The notes under the pieces: generated by a model
Databases searched by the model: none
The model's input: the letters and a program-made list of their open reading frames with translations, nothing else
What the model was told of the DNA's origin: nothing
Program-made: the position numbers and the translations under genes
From: JBBDYG01 sp040901765
GTDB lineage: Bacteria; Planctomycetota; Planctomycetia; Pirellulales; Lacipirellulaceae
Direction of reading: 5' to 3'
NCBI GenBank assembly: GCA_040901765.1
Contig: JBBDYG010000111.1
Location: forward strand, 62,001 to 126,000
DNA: 64,000 nucleotides
Part shown: one piece after another, positions 17,250 through 25,886 of the stretch
How positions within the stretch are numbered: the stretch's first letter is position 1
Layout of the letters: each line of letters begins with the position of its first letter

Positions 17250-17350
17250 CTCTTCCTCTGACATTTGACATTTCGTGCCTTTTCGCGGCTAATCTTACCT
17301 TGTTCCACGCTGCGGTCGCAAGTCTTTGACGGGGCCGATATATTGGCATC

Positions 17351-18493
17351 ATGGAATTTGCCTCGACCAAGAGCGACGGGCGTCTGGTGTCGCTGGATGT
17401 GTTCCGCGGGATCACGATTCTGGCGATGATCCTGGTCAACAATCCCGGCGATGGGGACCACGTTTGGTGGCCGCTGGGCCATGCCGAGTGGAATGGCTGG
17501 ACGCCGACCGATCTCGTTTTCCCGTCGTTCCTGTTCATCGTCGGCACGGCGATGGCCTATTCGCTACGGAAGTACCGCGCCGGAACGATCGTTGACGCGG
17601 CGGTGTATTGGCGAATCTTCCGCCGGACGGCGGTGCTATTTCTGCTGGGGCTCGTGCTCAACGGCAGTGGGATGTTGTTCAGCGGCCAACTCGACTTCAG
17701 CACGCTGCGCATTCTGGGCGTGTTGCAGCGGATTGCACTCGTGTACTGCGCCGCTTCGCTGCTCGTGCTGCACACGAGCGTGCGAACGCAGTTGATCGTA
17801 GCCGCCGCGCTGCTGCTGGGTTATTGGGGCTTGCTCGCGCAGCTTCCGCGTGATGTTTCTCCAAAGGGTCGAATGAGCAATACCCAAAACATCGTCCGCG
17901 AAGTGGATGTTGCAGTTCTTGGCAAGGACCACATGTATACGCAAGCGACCACTCAGCCGACCGAACCGGAAGGGCTGCTGAGTACGTTGCCGGCGATTGT
18001 GACCGCGCTGTTGGGTTACTGGTCCGGCCTGTTGATCCAGCGTCACGCGGGAGTCGGCAAGCCGGTGGTGCAACTGCTGCTTGGCGGGGCGGTGCTGGTG
18101 GCGATTGCGCTTCTGTGGAACGAGTCATTCCCGATCAATAAGAAACTTTGGACCAGCAGCTTCGTACTACTAACCGGCGGCTGCTCGATGATCGCCTTCG
18201 CGGCTTGCCTCTTCGCGTTCGACGGCCTGGGCCTCAAACGCCTCGCGCGGCCGTTCGAAATCGTCGGCATCAACGCCATCTTCGTCTACGTCGGCGCGGT
18301 CCTGCTGAGCCGCCTGATCGCCGTTACTTCGATCGGCGATCTTACGACGAAAGATTGGATTTACAAAGAATTGTTCACGTCGTGGATTGACAGCCCCGTT
18401 GTCGCATCGCACACGTTCGCGGCGGCAATGGTCGCATTCTGGTGGATCATCCTATGGCTCATGTCCCGCAAGGGTTGGTCGATCCGAGTGTGA
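17351..18493 (+). CDS. NagX/HGSNAT-like membrane acyltransferase (DUF5009)
   Basis: 380 residues with about ten hydrophobic helices. The N-terminal RLVSLDVFRGITILAMILVN and TDLVFPSFLFIVGTAMAYS are the signature of the family related to heparan-alpha-glucosaminide N-acetyltransferase, found in bacteria as NagX or YeiB-like proteins. LRILGVLQRIALVY and PEGLLSTLPAIVTALLGYWS are further conserved stretches. It is predicted to move an acyl group across the inner membrane onto an amino sugar or glycan. It is transcribed alone, away from the oxidoreductase group. Confidence 0.85.
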   Translation: MEFASTKSDGRLVSLDVFRGITILAMILVNNPGDGDHVWWPLGHAEWNGWTPTDLVFPSFLFIVGTAMAYSLRKYRAGTIVDAAVYWRIFRRTAVLFLLGLVLNGSGMLFSGQLDFSTLRILGVLQRIALVYCAASLLVLHTSVRTQLIVAAALLLGYWGLLAQLPRDVSPKGRMSNTQNIVREVDVAVLGKDHMYTQATTQPTEPEGLLSTLPAIVTALLGYWSGLLIQRHAGVGKPVVQLLLGGAVLVAIALLWNESFPINKKLWTSSFVLLTGGCSMIAFAACLFAFDGLGLKRLARPFEIVGINAIFVYVGAVLLSRLIAVTSIGDLTTKDWIYKELFTSWIDSPVVASHTFAAAMVAFWWIILWLMSRKGWSIRV

Positions 18494-18529
18494 GATATCC
18501 ACGAAACGGCACAAGTATCCGGAGAAGAG

Positions 18530-18609
18530 AACCGCTAATTGACGCTAATGGAACGCTGATGAGATTTGACTCCAACTTATTAGCGTTTCATTAGCGTCGA
18601 TCAGCGGTT
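18530..18609. repeat. Family-A palindrome
   Basis: AACCGCTAATTGACGCTAAT and the reverse-complement-like TTAGCGTCGATCAGCGGTT frame a short AT-richer centre. It lies between the acyltransferase stop and the next start, 36 nt upstream of that start. Confidence 0.8.
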
Positions 18610-18645
18610 GCAACATTAATTGTATTTGACTTTTCATGCGTCTTT

Positions 18646-19311
18646 ATGACTGACCGATTTGCGATAGTCATGTCGAAGCTTATTCCGCTATCGCTGTCGA
18701 TCGAGCCAGGGCCGTTGCCGGCGGCGGTGGAAGCGCTGCTGCGAGATGCGGATCGGCGGATTGAGTTGTTTCAGCAGGCCCGAAAGGACACGCCTGTGGT
18801 CGGTTTCGTGCCGAGCGATTTTCCGACGGTTTACCATCATCTAGCTTTACTGTTTGAGTTAAACCTGGCCGCAGGCCATCGGTTTCTGGAATGGGGCAGC
18901 GGCGCCGGAGTTGTGGCCTGCCTGGCGGCGATGCTCGACTTCGACGCGGTCGGCATCGAAATCGAACCCGACCTGGTGACGATCGCAAACGGTCTGGCCG
19001 AAGATCACGAGATCGAAGCCCAGTTCATTTGCGGCAGCTTCGTGCCCGAAGGAGCCGAAGATTTGCTCGACCGACAGGAAGACATCACCTGGCTGCGCTC
19101 CGACGGGGCGAATGCCTACGAGGAGTTGGGCCTGGAACCGGACGACTTCGATGTGATCTTCGCGTATCCTTGGCCGGGTGAAGAGCAGATTGTGTTCGAC
19201 CTGTTCGCCAAAACCGCCGCGGTGGGGGCGTTGCTCGTGACGTATCATGGGCAGGAAGGCGTCCGCGTGGCCCGCAAAGGCCGCGATCGGCGAACGCGAC
19301 GCGAGAGATGA
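18646..19311 (+). CDS. SAM-dependent methyltransferase-like protein
   Basis: 221 residues. The central FLEWGSGAGVVACLAAMLDF followed by AVGIEIEPDLVTIA has the form of class I methyltransferase motifs I and II (E-x-G-x-G, then acidic loop for ribose). DVIFAYPWPGEEQ occupies the motif IV position with Pro-Trp-Pro. The N-terminal 70 residues (FVPSDFPTVYHHLALL) may form a substrate cap. No substrate is evident. An alternative start is Met9 (18670). The basic last residues KGRDRRTRRER are unusual and abut a repeat. Confidence 0.75.
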   Translation: MTDRFAIVMSKLIPLSLSIEPGPLPAAVEALLRDADRRIELFQQARKDTPVVGFVPSDFPTVYHHLALLFELNLAAGHRFLEWGSGAGVVACLAAMLDFDAVGIEIEPDLVTIANGLAEDHEIEAQFICGSFVPEGAEDLLDRQEDITWLRSDGANAYEELGLEPDDFDVIFAYPWPGEEQIVFDLFAKTAAVGALLVTYHGQEGVRVARKGRDRRTRRER

Positions 19312-19315
19312 ATGG

Positions 19316-19433
19316 GTCGCGGACGAACGCGGATTCGCGCGGATCAATGGATGGAGAAAGACGTATGTACGATCCATTTCGTCAGACTTGTTTAGATCCG
19401 GTGAATATCCGCTCAATCCGTGTCATCCGCGAC
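19316..19433. repeat. GCGGAT-type inverted repeat
   Basis: A left arm starting GTCGCGGACGAACGCGGATT and a right arm ending AATCCGTGTCATCCGCGAC are imperfect inverted copies separated by about 60 nt. A half-copy (TTCAATCCGCGTTCATTCGT) occurs just before metG near 51963-51983. It fills the space between the methyltransferase stop and the UbiD start. Confidence 0.65.
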
Positions 19434-19452
19434 TAATTCGATTTATTTCCGC

Positions 19453-21261
19453 ATGTCTTACCGCAGCCTCCGACAATGCATTGACGACCTAGATCGCCAC
19501 GGGCATCTGCTGCGCATTGACGAGGAAATCGATGCGCACCTGGAAGCGGCGGCCATCCATCGCCGGGTATTCGCGGCCGGCGGACCGGCGCTCTTGTTTA
19601 CGCGCGTGAAGGGCTGCCGGTTCCCGATGGCCAGCAACCTGTTCGGCACGATTGACCGGGCGCGGTTCATGTTCCGCCACACGTTGGACCGCGTGCGACG
19701 ATTGATCGAACTGAAGATCGATCCCACCGCCGCGCTTCGGCATCCGTGGAAGTATGCCGGCGCTCCACTTTCAGCGCTACGGACCTTGCCAAAATCGGTG
19801 CGTAGCGGTCCGGTGCTGGCTAACGAAACCACCGTCAGCCAGTTGCCGCAACTGGTATGCTGGCCCGGCGACGGCGGCCCGTTCATTACATTGCCGCAGG
19901 TTTACACGGAGGACGTGCGCCAGCCGGGACTAATGCACTCGAACCTCGGCATGTACCGCATCCAGCTTGCGGGCAATGAGTACGCGCCCGATTGCGAGAT
20001 TGGCTTGCACTACCAGATTCACCGCTCGATCGGCGTCCATCAGCGAATGGCGATGGAGGCGGGCCAGCCGTTTCGCGTGAACATCTTCGTCGGCGGTCCG
20101 CCGGCGATGAGCCTGGCCGCGGTGATGCCGCTCCCGGAGGGAATGAGCGAGTTGACGTTTGCCGGCGTGCTCGGCGGCCGCCGCGTGCGGATGGTCCGCC
20201 GCGCCGATGGTTTGCCGGTTCATGCCGATACCGACTTCGCGATCTGCGGCACGGTGATCGACGGCAAGATGCTGCCTGAAGGACCGTTCGGCGACCACCT
20301 GGGTTACTACAGCTTGCAGCACGATTTTCCCGTGCTGCGAGTGGACCACGTGTACCACCGCGACGACCCGATCTGGCCTTTCACGGTCGTTGGCCGCCCG
20401 CCGCAGGAAGACACGATCTTTGGCCAGTTGATTCACGAATTGACAGGGCCGATTATTCCCACGGTGCTCCCCGGCGTGCATGGCGTCGACGCGGTCGACG
20501 CGGCGGGCGTTCATCCGTTGCTGCTGGCGATTGGCAGCGAGCGCTACATGCCGTTCATGAAGACCGAGCGCCCGCAGGAATTGTTGACGCAGGCCAGCGC
20601 GATCCTCGGCCAAGGGCAACTTTCGCTTGCAAAATTCCTGCTGATCGTCGCGCGGAACGATGACTCGCAGCTTGACCTGCACAACATCCCGGCGTTTTTC
20701 GCCCACTTGTTACGTCGGGCCGATTGGAATCGTGATCTGCACTTCCACACGCAGACCACGATCGACACGCTCGACTATTCGGGCGACGGGCTTAACGCCG
20801 GCTCGAAAGTGGTGATCGCCGCTGTCGGTCCGCCGCGGTTTGCGCTAGCGACGGAACTGCCGAGTGGGTTGCGGCTGCCGGAAGGATTTCGGAACCCGCG
20901 GTTGGTGTTGCCGGGGGTGTTGGCGGTAGAAGGGGCGAGGGGGTTGGAACCCTTGCTTGCGCTGCGGGCTTCGGATTCCATCAACGTCTTCCGCTGGGTT
21001 GTCGTCGTCGATGATTCCCAATTCGTCGCCGAATCGCTGCGAAATTTTCTGTGGGTTACGTTCACGCGGACCAACCCCGCGGCCGACATTTATGGCGTCC
21101 AGCAGTTCACCGAACAAAAACATTGGGGCTGCCGCGGGGCGCTCGCCCTAGACGCCCGCAGCAAGCCGCACCATGCCCCGGTGCTGGAGGAAGACCCCGA
21201 GGTAACGCGACGAGTGGAGCAACTCGCCGCCCCCGGCGGCCCGCTGCATGGAGTATACTGA
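19453..21261 (+). CDS. ubiD: UbiD-family prFMN-dependent decarboxylase
   Basis: 602 residues from MSYRSLRQCIDDLDRHG (19453). Family signatures include the YRIQLAGNEYAPDCEIGLHY prFMN/Mn region with HRSIGVHQ, and LPEGPFGDHLGYYSLQHDF, which carries the catalytic glutamates of the E-R-E triad. UbiD enzymes remove the carboxylate from 4-hydroxy-3-polyprenylbenzoate or, in menaquinone makers, from aromatic intermediates, using prenylated FMN made by UbiX. Planctomycetes generally use menaquinone, so a menaquinone-pathway substrate is inferred. No ubiX gene is in the window. It reads 35 nt into the zeta-kinase start on the same strand. Confidence 0.92.
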   Translation: MSYRSLRQCIDDLDRHGHLLRIDEEIDAHLEAAAIHRRVFAAGGPALLFTRVKGCRFPMASNLFGTIDRARFMFRHTLDRVRRLIELKIDPTAALRHPWKYAGAPLSALRTLPKSVRSGPVLANETTVSQLPQLVCWPGDGGPFITLPQVYTEDVRQPGLMHSNLGMYRIQLAGNEYAPDCEIGLHYQIHRSIGVHQRMAMEAGQPFRVNIFVGGPPAMSLAAVMPLPEGMSELTFAGVLGGRRVRMVRRADGLPVHADTDFAICGTVIDGKMLPEGPFGDHLGYYSLQHDFPVLRVDHVYHRDDPIWPFTVVGRPPQEDTIFGQLIHELTGPIIPTVLPGVHGVDAVDAAGVHPLLLAIGSERYMPFMKTERPQELLTQASAILGQGQLSLAKFLLIVARNDDSQLDLHNIPAFFAHLLRRADWNRDLHFHTQTTIDTLDYSGDGLNAGSKVVIAAVGPPRFALATELPSGLRLPEGFRNPRLVLPGVLAVEGARGLEPLLALRASDSINVFRWVVVVDDSQFVAESLRNFLWVTFTRTNPAADIYGVQQFTEQKHWGCRGALALDARSKPHHAPVLEEDPEVTRRVEQLAAPGGPLHGVY

Positions 21262-21296
21262 AGGCGGAAGTCGGATTGCGGAATGCGGAATGGAAA

Positions 21297-21878
21297 ATGG
21301 AATCGCCAAACGTTGTGATTGTCGCGGGGCCGAATGGAGCGGGCAAGTCGACAGCCGCGCCAAGACTATTGCGCGATTACCTCGGCATTTCGGAATTCGT
21401 GAATGCCGATGTGATTGCGCAGGGAATATCGGGTTTTCATCCCGAAGGTGTCGCGATTCAGGCGGGACGGGTAATGCTGGCTCGATTACATGAGTTGGCA
21501 CAACAACGAATCAGTTTTTCACTCGAAACCACGTTGGCGGCGAAGAGCTACGCGAATTGGTTACGCGAGCTGCGGAGCAATGGTTATCAGTCTCATCTTT
21601 TGTTCTTGTGGCTTCCGTCCCCCGAGGCAGCGATAGCTCGCGTCGCGGACCGCGTCTCGCGCGGGGGCCACAGTGTACCGGAGGATACAATTCGGCGCAG
21701 ATATCTACTAGGATTGCGCAACCTCTGTCGAATCTACATGCCACTGGTCGATACATGGACTGTTTTCGACAACTCCGAGCCGCACGGGTACGAAATGGTA
21801 GCAACGCAGTCGCGCGGACTACCGCCAACAATAGTTGCTCCGGAAATTTGGAACTCCATACAGGAACACACTTCATGA
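21297..21878 (+). CDS. Zeta-toxin-like P-loop kinase
   Basis: 193 residues. The start at 21297 begins MESPNVVIVAGPNGAGKST with Walker A at residues 10-19; longer in-frame starts read through the UbiD 3' end and a repeat. Residues 53-70 (LHELAQQRISFSLETTLAA) contain the SLETT segment conserved in zeta-like kinases, followed by LLFLWLPSPEAAIARVADRV and the Arg-rich TIRRRYLLGL lid. Zeta toxins phosphorylate UDP-N-acetylglucosamine; chromosomal relatives without an epsilon antitoxin have other or unknown targets. It overlaps the next gene by four bases (ATGA), implying coupled translation. Confidence 0.85.
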   Translation: MESPNVVIVAGPNGAGKSTAAPRLLRDYLGISEFVNADVIAQGISGFHPEGVAIQAGRVMLARLHELAQQRISFSLETTLAAKSYANWLRELRSNGYQSHLLFLWLPSPEAAIARVADRVSRGGHSVPEDTIRRRYLLGLRNLCRIYMPLVDTWTVFDNSEPHGYEMVATQSRGLPPTIVAPEIWNSIQEHTS

Positions 21879-22084
21879 ACGGTCGCTCCCCTGCGGACCA
21901 CAAGCGGATTGCGGAAAAACTTCGCAATTTATCCGGTGTCCAAGCAGCGCTCAAGCGTGCTGCCCGCCAAGCTATTCGGGAGCACGCGATCACCGGCGAC
22001 CCCATCGCCGTCTGGCGCGACAACAAAGTCGTGTGGATCACGCCCAAGCTCGAAGACTATCCTCCCCTCGACGACGCCCCCTGA
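21875..22084 (+). CDS. Small protein coupled to the zeta-like kinase (antitoxin candidate)
   Basis: 69 residues, start ATG at 21875 overlapping the kinase stop. The sequence is helical and basic first (PADHKRIAEKLRNLSGVQAA, then LKRAARQAIREHA) and ends with a beta-like VWRDNKVVWITPKLED and acidic tail. No family is recognised with certainty; small proteins of this size often accompany planctomycete zeta-like kinases. Its coupling, small size and charge make an antitoxin or regulatory partner plausible. Its own stop TGA overlaps the next start (TGATG). Confidence 0.7.
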   Translation: MNGRSPADHKRIAEKLRNLSGVQAALKRAARQAIREHAITGDPIAVWRDNKVVWITPKLEDYPPLDDAP

Positions 22085-22419
22085 TGCCGCTTGCTCAACT
22101 CATCGACTCCGCGCTGCCGCCCGCCCAGTGGTGGGTCGCGATCGTGGGCCTCGCGTTTCTCGGCGGGTGCTTTGGCAGCTTTCTTAACGTCGTGCTCTAC
22201 CGCCTGCCGCGGGGGGAAAGCATCGTCTGGCCCGGGTCGCATTGCCCGCGCTGCGACCATCCAATCCGCTGGTACCACAATCTGCCGGTGCTTGGCTGGC
22301 TGATGCTCGGTGGTAAATGCTACGACTGCGGCGGCAAGATTTCCCCGCGCTACCCGCTCATCGAGGCCGCCGTCGCCGCGCTGTTCGTCCTCGCGGGCCT
22401 TGCCACGCCGTGGCTATAG
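22084..22419 (+). CDS. Stand-alone N-terminal domain of a prepilin peptidase
   Basis: 111 residues. It shows GGCFGSFLNVVLYRLPRGES, the first membrane helix and loop of PilD/TadV-type prepilin peptidases, then the four-cysteine zinc site CPRC...CYDC and PRYPLIEAAVAALFV. The protein then ends (ATPWL), so the six-helix A24 aspartyl-protease domain with its two catalytic Asp is absent. The loop carrying Cys residues is linked to N-methylation in full-length enzymes. It may be a natural single-domain form or a truncated gene; no A24 domain follows downstream in any frame I can see. Start ATG at 22084 overlaps the upstream TGA. Confidence 0.8.
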   Translation: MPLAQLIDSALPPAQWWVAIVGLAFLGGCFGSFLNVVLYRLPRGESIVWPGSHCPRCDHPIRWYHNLPVLGWLMLGGKCYDCGGKISPRYPLIEAAVAALFVLAGLATPWL

Positions 22420-22457
22420 TCAGGTACGTCCCTCGCTCACTACACTAGAGCCGTGAC

Positions 22458-22481
22458 GCGCGTCGCAAGCGACGCGGCTAA
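22458..22481. repeat. Half copy of the GCGTCGCAAGCG(A)ACGCGGCTAA repeat
   Basis: GCGTCGCAAGCGACGC (22460-22475) is itself palindromic and is followed by GGCTAA, matching the right arm of the perfect inverted repeat at 49828-49890 with a small deletion. Confidence 0.6.
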
Positions 22482-22489
22482 CTTGTTTT

Positions 22490-22517
22490 CCCAAATCCCA
22501 AATCCCAAATCCCAAAT
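22490..22517. repeat. Tandem heptamer (CCCAAAT)x4
   Basis: Four consecutive CCCAAAT units lie 13 nt before the ATG of the metallo-beta-lactamase gene. Slippage here could alter leader length; no function is shown. Confidence 0.8.
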
Positions 22518-22530
22518 CTGCAATCTCCCC

Positions 22531-23919
22531 ATGCCCTCCCTCACGTTTTATGGCGCGGCCCGCACCGTCACCGGCTCGAAGTACCTGCTCGAAGCGGGCA
22601 ACGGGCGCGTGCTGGTGGACTGCGGGTTGTTCCAGGGCCTCAGGCAGTTGCGGATGCTCAACTGGGAGCCGACGCCGTTCGACATCAAGCAGCTCGACGC
22701 GGTAGTGCTAACGCACGCCCACCTCGATCATGTTGGCTATCTGCCGCGAATCGTGAAGGAGGGCTATCGCGGGCCGGTCTACTGTACCGCCGCGACCAAA
22801 CGGCTCACGGAGATCATCCTGCTCGATTCGGCCAAGGTCCAGGAGCAGGACGCCGAGTATGCGAACCGCAAGGGTTTTTCCAAGCACAAGCCGGCACTGC
22901 CGCTTTACGACGGCCGCGATGTGCTGGAAACGATGAAGCTTTTCAAAGAAGTCGATCGCGACGAATGGTTCACGCCCGCCGAGTCGATTCACATGCGGAT
23001 GCACGACGCAGGGCATTTGCTGGGGTCGAACTTAATTGAAGTCGAAGCTCGCGAAACGTCGCGAACCACGAAGATCGTTTTCTCCGGCGACGTAGGCCGG
23101 CACGATGGACCGCTCTATTTCGACCCCGTTCCGCCGCCGCCCTGCGATTACCTAATTTGCGAGAGCACCTACGGCAATCGCGACCATCCCGACGAAAATC
23201 TGCTCGATGCGCTGGCCGGTGTGATTCAGCGCGGCGTCGAGCGCGGCGGTGCGATTCTAATCGCCTCCTTTGCCGTGGGCCGGGCGCAGCAGTTTACTTA
23301 TCTTTTGCAGTTGCTGCGCGAGCAGGGGAGAATCCCGGAACTGCCGATCTTTGTCGATTCGCCGATGGCCTGCGATGCCACGGCCGTGTACCGCCGATTC
23401 AGCGAAGACCTCGACCTCAGCGAGGGCGAGATCGAAGCCGGCAGCGCGATGTGGGGACCGCCGGGCGTTCACCTCTGCCGCTCGGCCGAAGAATCGAAGG
23501 CGCTGAACCACCTGCGCGGGCCAGCCGTTATTATCGCGTCGAGCGGCATGATGACCGGTGGGCGAATTCTGCATCACCTCAAGCAACGCCTGCCCAGCAG
23601 CAAGACGACCGTCATCATCGGCGGCTACCAGGCCGTCGGCACCCGTGGGCGGTTGCTACAAGATGGCGTGCCCTACCTGCGAATGCACGGGCAAGAAATT
23701 CCGGTCCGCGCCGCCATCGAGCAGGTGCCCGGCCTCAGCGGCCACGCCGACCGCTCGGGTTTGCTGCGCTGGACGGCCAATCTGAAAAACCCGCCGAAGC
23801 AGACCTTTCTCACCCACGGCGAACCCGACAGTGCCCTGGCACTTGCGGATACCTTGCGGACCGAACGAGGCTGGAATGTTCATCTGCCGGAACTGGGCGA
23901 ACGCGTGGAATTGACGTAG
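22531..23919 (+). CDS. Beta-CASP metallo-beta-lactamase RNA-processing enzyme
   Basis: 462 residues from MPSLTFYGAARTVTGSKYLL. Metal motif H62-x-H64-x-D66-H67 (THAHLDHVGYLPR), then AGHLLGS (motif 3) and SGDVGRHDGPLYFDP (motif 4). The beta-CASP insertion shows CESTYGNRDH, IASFAVGRAQQF and SSGMMTGGRILHHLKQRL, and the C-terminal LSGHADRSGLLRW completes motif C. This is the CPSF/Ysh1-like bacterial class that cleaves or trims RNA; domain order and length are normal. It is cytosolic. A four-copy heptamer sits just before the start. Confidence 0.9.
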   Translation: MPSLTFYGAARTVTGSKYLLEAGNGRVLVDCGLFQGLRQLRMLNWEPTPFDIKQLDAVVLTHAHLDHVGYLPRIVKEGYRGPVYCTAATKRLTEIILLDSAKVQEQDAEYANRKGFSKHKPALPLYDGRDVLETMKLFKEVDRDEWFTPAESIHMRMHDAGHLLGSNLIEVEARETSRTTKIVFSGDVGRHDGPLYFDPVPPPPCDYLICESTYGNRDHPDENLLDALAGVIQRGVERGGAILIASFAVGRAQQFTYLLQLLREQGRIPELPIFVDSPMACDATAVYRRFSEDLDLSEGEIEAGSAMWGPPGVHLCRSAEESKALNHLRGPAVIIASSGMMTGGRILHHLKQRLPSSKTTVIIGGYQAVGTRGRLLQDGVPYLRMHGQEIPVRAAIEQVPGLSGHADRSGLLRWTANLKNPPKQTFLTHGEPDSALALADTLRTERGWNVHLPELGERVELT

Positions 23920-23946
23920 CACGCCGTTACATATTGTGGCTCTGAC

Positions 23947-24828
23947 TTATTGACCGCTGCCCGAGGCTGCGGTTTCTCCTTTCGCAAGATGCTTGTCAAA
24001 CCACTCGACCAACTCTTTGGAAGCCCGCTGGCCCATTTCGCCGGGGAAGCCGTGCCCGGCCCCTTCGATAACGACAAGCTCGCAGGGGACTTTCTCTTCC
24101 TGAAACTTGGCCAGAATCCGCTCGCTGTTGTCGAGCTTCACCAGTTCATCTTTATCGCCGTGGATGAGAAGCGTCGGAGCGTCGTCGGGGGTGACGCAGA
24201 GCACGGGCGAGACCGACTCCGCCAACTTCGGGTCGAATTCCAGCGCGGGGAATTTCTCGCTCGGTCCGACCCATTCGCGCAAGTCAACCGGCGGGAAGTA
24301 GGCGACGACTGCGGCGACCCGGTTGGGTGCGCGATCGATGTCGTCCTTGCCGTCCTTGGCGCCATCGTCGCCGGTCGTGCCGAGCATCAGCGAAAGGTGT
24401 CCGCCCGCGCTGCCGCCGCAGACGCCGATCCGATCGGGGTCGATCCCGTACTTTTCGGCGTTGAGATGGATGAAGCGTACCGCGCGACGGACGTCGACCA
24501 CGGCTTCAGGCACTTTGAACTGGGGCGCGCTGCCGTGCCGGACAATGACGAGCGTGTAGCCTTTGTCGACTAACTCGCGGAAGTGCATGCCGAGCGGTGC
24601 ATCGGGATTAACAAAGTTTTCGGGCGGCATCCAGCCTGAGAACCAACCGCCGCTCATCATGAACAGCACGGCCGCGCCATTCGGTTCCTTCGGGCGAATG
24701 ACATCGCACGTCATCGCCAGCCCCGCTTTGTGGCCATAGACCACGTCGGGAATGATCTTGAATGACTCCTCAGCGCTCGCCGGAACGATCATGCACAACA
24801 ACAAGGTAGTCGCGAGCACTCGCTTCAT
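23947..24828 (-). CDS. Secreted alpha/beta-hydrolase (esterase/lipase-like)
   Basis: 293 residues from MKRVLATTLLLCMIVPASAE, a signal peptide (start 24828; longer frames extend through a repeat). The nucleophile elbow is VCGGSAGGHLSLML with Ser; Asp is in LLIHGDKDELV and His in VIEGAGHGFPG. The oxyanion region MMSGGWFSGW precedes it. It resembles planctomycete BD-FAE-like and carbohydrate esterases acting on acylated sugars or glycans. It faces the RNase gene tail-to-tail (27 nt apart). Confidence 0.85.
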   Translation of the reverse strand: MKRVLATTLLLCMIVPASAEESFKIIPDVVYGHKAGLAMTCDVIRPKEPNGAAVLFMMSGGWFSGWMPPENFVNPDAPLGMHFRELVDKGYTLVIVRHGSAPQFKVPEAVVDVRRAVRFIHLNAEKYGIDPDRIGVCGGSAGGHLSLMLGTTGDDGAKDGKDDIDRAPNRVAAVVAYFPPVDLREWVGPSEKFPALEFDPKLAESVSPVLCVTPDDAPTLLIHGDKDELVKLDNSERILAKFQEEKVPCELVVIEGAGHGFPGEMGQRASKELVEWFDKHLAKGETAASGSGQ

Positions 24829-24842
24829 GGATGACGCCTCTT

Positions 24843-24915
24843 GAATGCGGAATTCGGATTGCGGAATGCGGAATCGAAAACCATATTCCGCATTCCGCAC
24901 TCCGCATTCCGAATT
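24843..24915. repeat. Hairpin of GCGGAAT repeats
   Basis: GAATGCGGAATTCGGATTGC... (24843-24874) and its reverse complement ending TCCGCATTCCGAATTC (24884-24915) form a 32-bp stem with one or two mismatches and a 9-nt loop. A half-copy (CGGATTGCGGAATGCGGAAT) is at 21271-21292. Confidence 0.8.
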
Positions 24916-24919
24916 CGGT

Positions 24920-25219
24920 CTACGCCTCTTCGATGACTTCCTTCACCGGTTGGATGAAGTGTGGCGATTTGCCGCTGGCGGAAAGCTCTTCGGCCTTCGT
25001 CTGAGCTTCTTTCTTCTGGCTGTAGTCGTAGAGCGCGATTCGCTTGAGGCTCTGGTTGAAGACGCCCCAAAAGGCCTTGAGCCGAACTTCCTTGGCGGCC
25101 TTGGCCCGCGACTTCCGCTTCACCGGGGCTTTCTTCTTGACGCCCTTATCGGCATCCATTTTCTCGGCGGCCTCAACCTCGGCACGCTTCTCTTTGCGAC
25201 TGACGACTTTACGGGCCAT
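24920..25219 (-). CDS. Small basic planctomycete protein
   Basis: 99 residues from MARKVVSRKEKRAEVEAAEK (25219); an upstream Met13 codon earlier gives a less likely start. The first half is Lys/Ala-rich (DKGVKKKAPVKRKSRAKAAK) and looks disordered or nucleic-acid binding. The second half is a compact segment, KAFWGVFNQSLKRIALYDYS followed by QKKEAQTKAEELSASGKSPH, that I recall as conserved in planctomycetes without a known function. It could bind DNA or RNA through its basic tail. Confidence 0.6.
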   Translation of the reverse strand: MARKVVSRKEKRAEVEAAEKMDADKGVKKKAPVKRKSRAKAAKEVRLKAFWGVFNQSLKRIALYDYSQKKEAQTKAEELSASGKSPHFIQPVKEVIEEA

Positions 25220-25353
25220 GTGGGTATACGCAACTGAAGGATCGGGACTCACCAACGGAAGGCCGCATGATACCGGAAATGGGACCGGATGACCACCGGG
25301 CCACGTAGGCGAGTCCGCCGCGGCGGACTCGCAACAGGCAAGGCCCAGTTACG

Positions 25354-25707
25354 CTAGAACTTGATGCCAAGCCGCCTGGCTCGCAGGACCAGGGCGGGTC
25401 GGAAGTAAACCATCGGGCGCAGGCTCACCGCGCCGCCTCGAAAGGCGGCCTTCTGGCGCGCCCATAGAAACGTGCTGTCGACGAGTTTCCGCGGCAGCAC
25501 GCCGACATGGACCAGCGCCACGACACGAGCGACAAATTCCTTGTCTTGCTTGGTCGCCACCTGGAGTCCGAAAGTAAGCTGCTCGCTGAGCGTGAGTTGC
25601 CGGCCGCCGGTTGATGTCGTGACAGCATCGGCCGGAACCACGCACATCACCAGAGCGGCGGCGGTGATCCACAGAAACTGCCGACGAGAGACCGCTTGGA
25701 AAGGCAT
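25354..25707 (-). CDS. Tat-exported small protein of unknown function
   Basis: 117 residues. The N-terminus SRRQFLWITAAALVMCVVPADA has the S-R-R-x-F-L twin-arginine signal followed by a hydrophobic stretch and a signal-peptidase I-like Ala-x-Ala end. The mature part (about 88 residues) contains LTLSEQLTFGLQVATKQDKE and GVLPRKLVDSTFLWARQKAA and no recognised domain. Export of a folded protein is predicted. Its upstream region opens into the long intergenic space. Confidence 0.65.
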   Translation of the reverse strand: MPFQAVSRRQFLWITAAALVMCVVPADAVTTSTGGRQLTLSEQLTFGLQVATKQDKEFVARVVALVHVGVLPRKLVDSTFLWARQKAAFRGGAVSLRPMVYFRPALVLRARRLGIKF

Positions 25708-25886
25708 CGCTGGTTGCTCCCGATGACGCGGGTTCGAGAAAAGAGGAGCGGGAGGATAGATGGAATCGGCCGGAAAAGCAATGACGATTAGCGGCCTATT
25801 TCGTCGCGAAATAACACCTCATGGCACGGGGTTTGCTTTCCTCGATTCCCCATAGCCGCTCGCCTTTCGCAAGCTAGAATAATGCT

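Noticed and set aside
22490..22517. Possible CRISPR-like array
   Set aside because: The repeat unit is seven bases without spacers, so it is a simple tandem repeat; no cas gene is present in the window.
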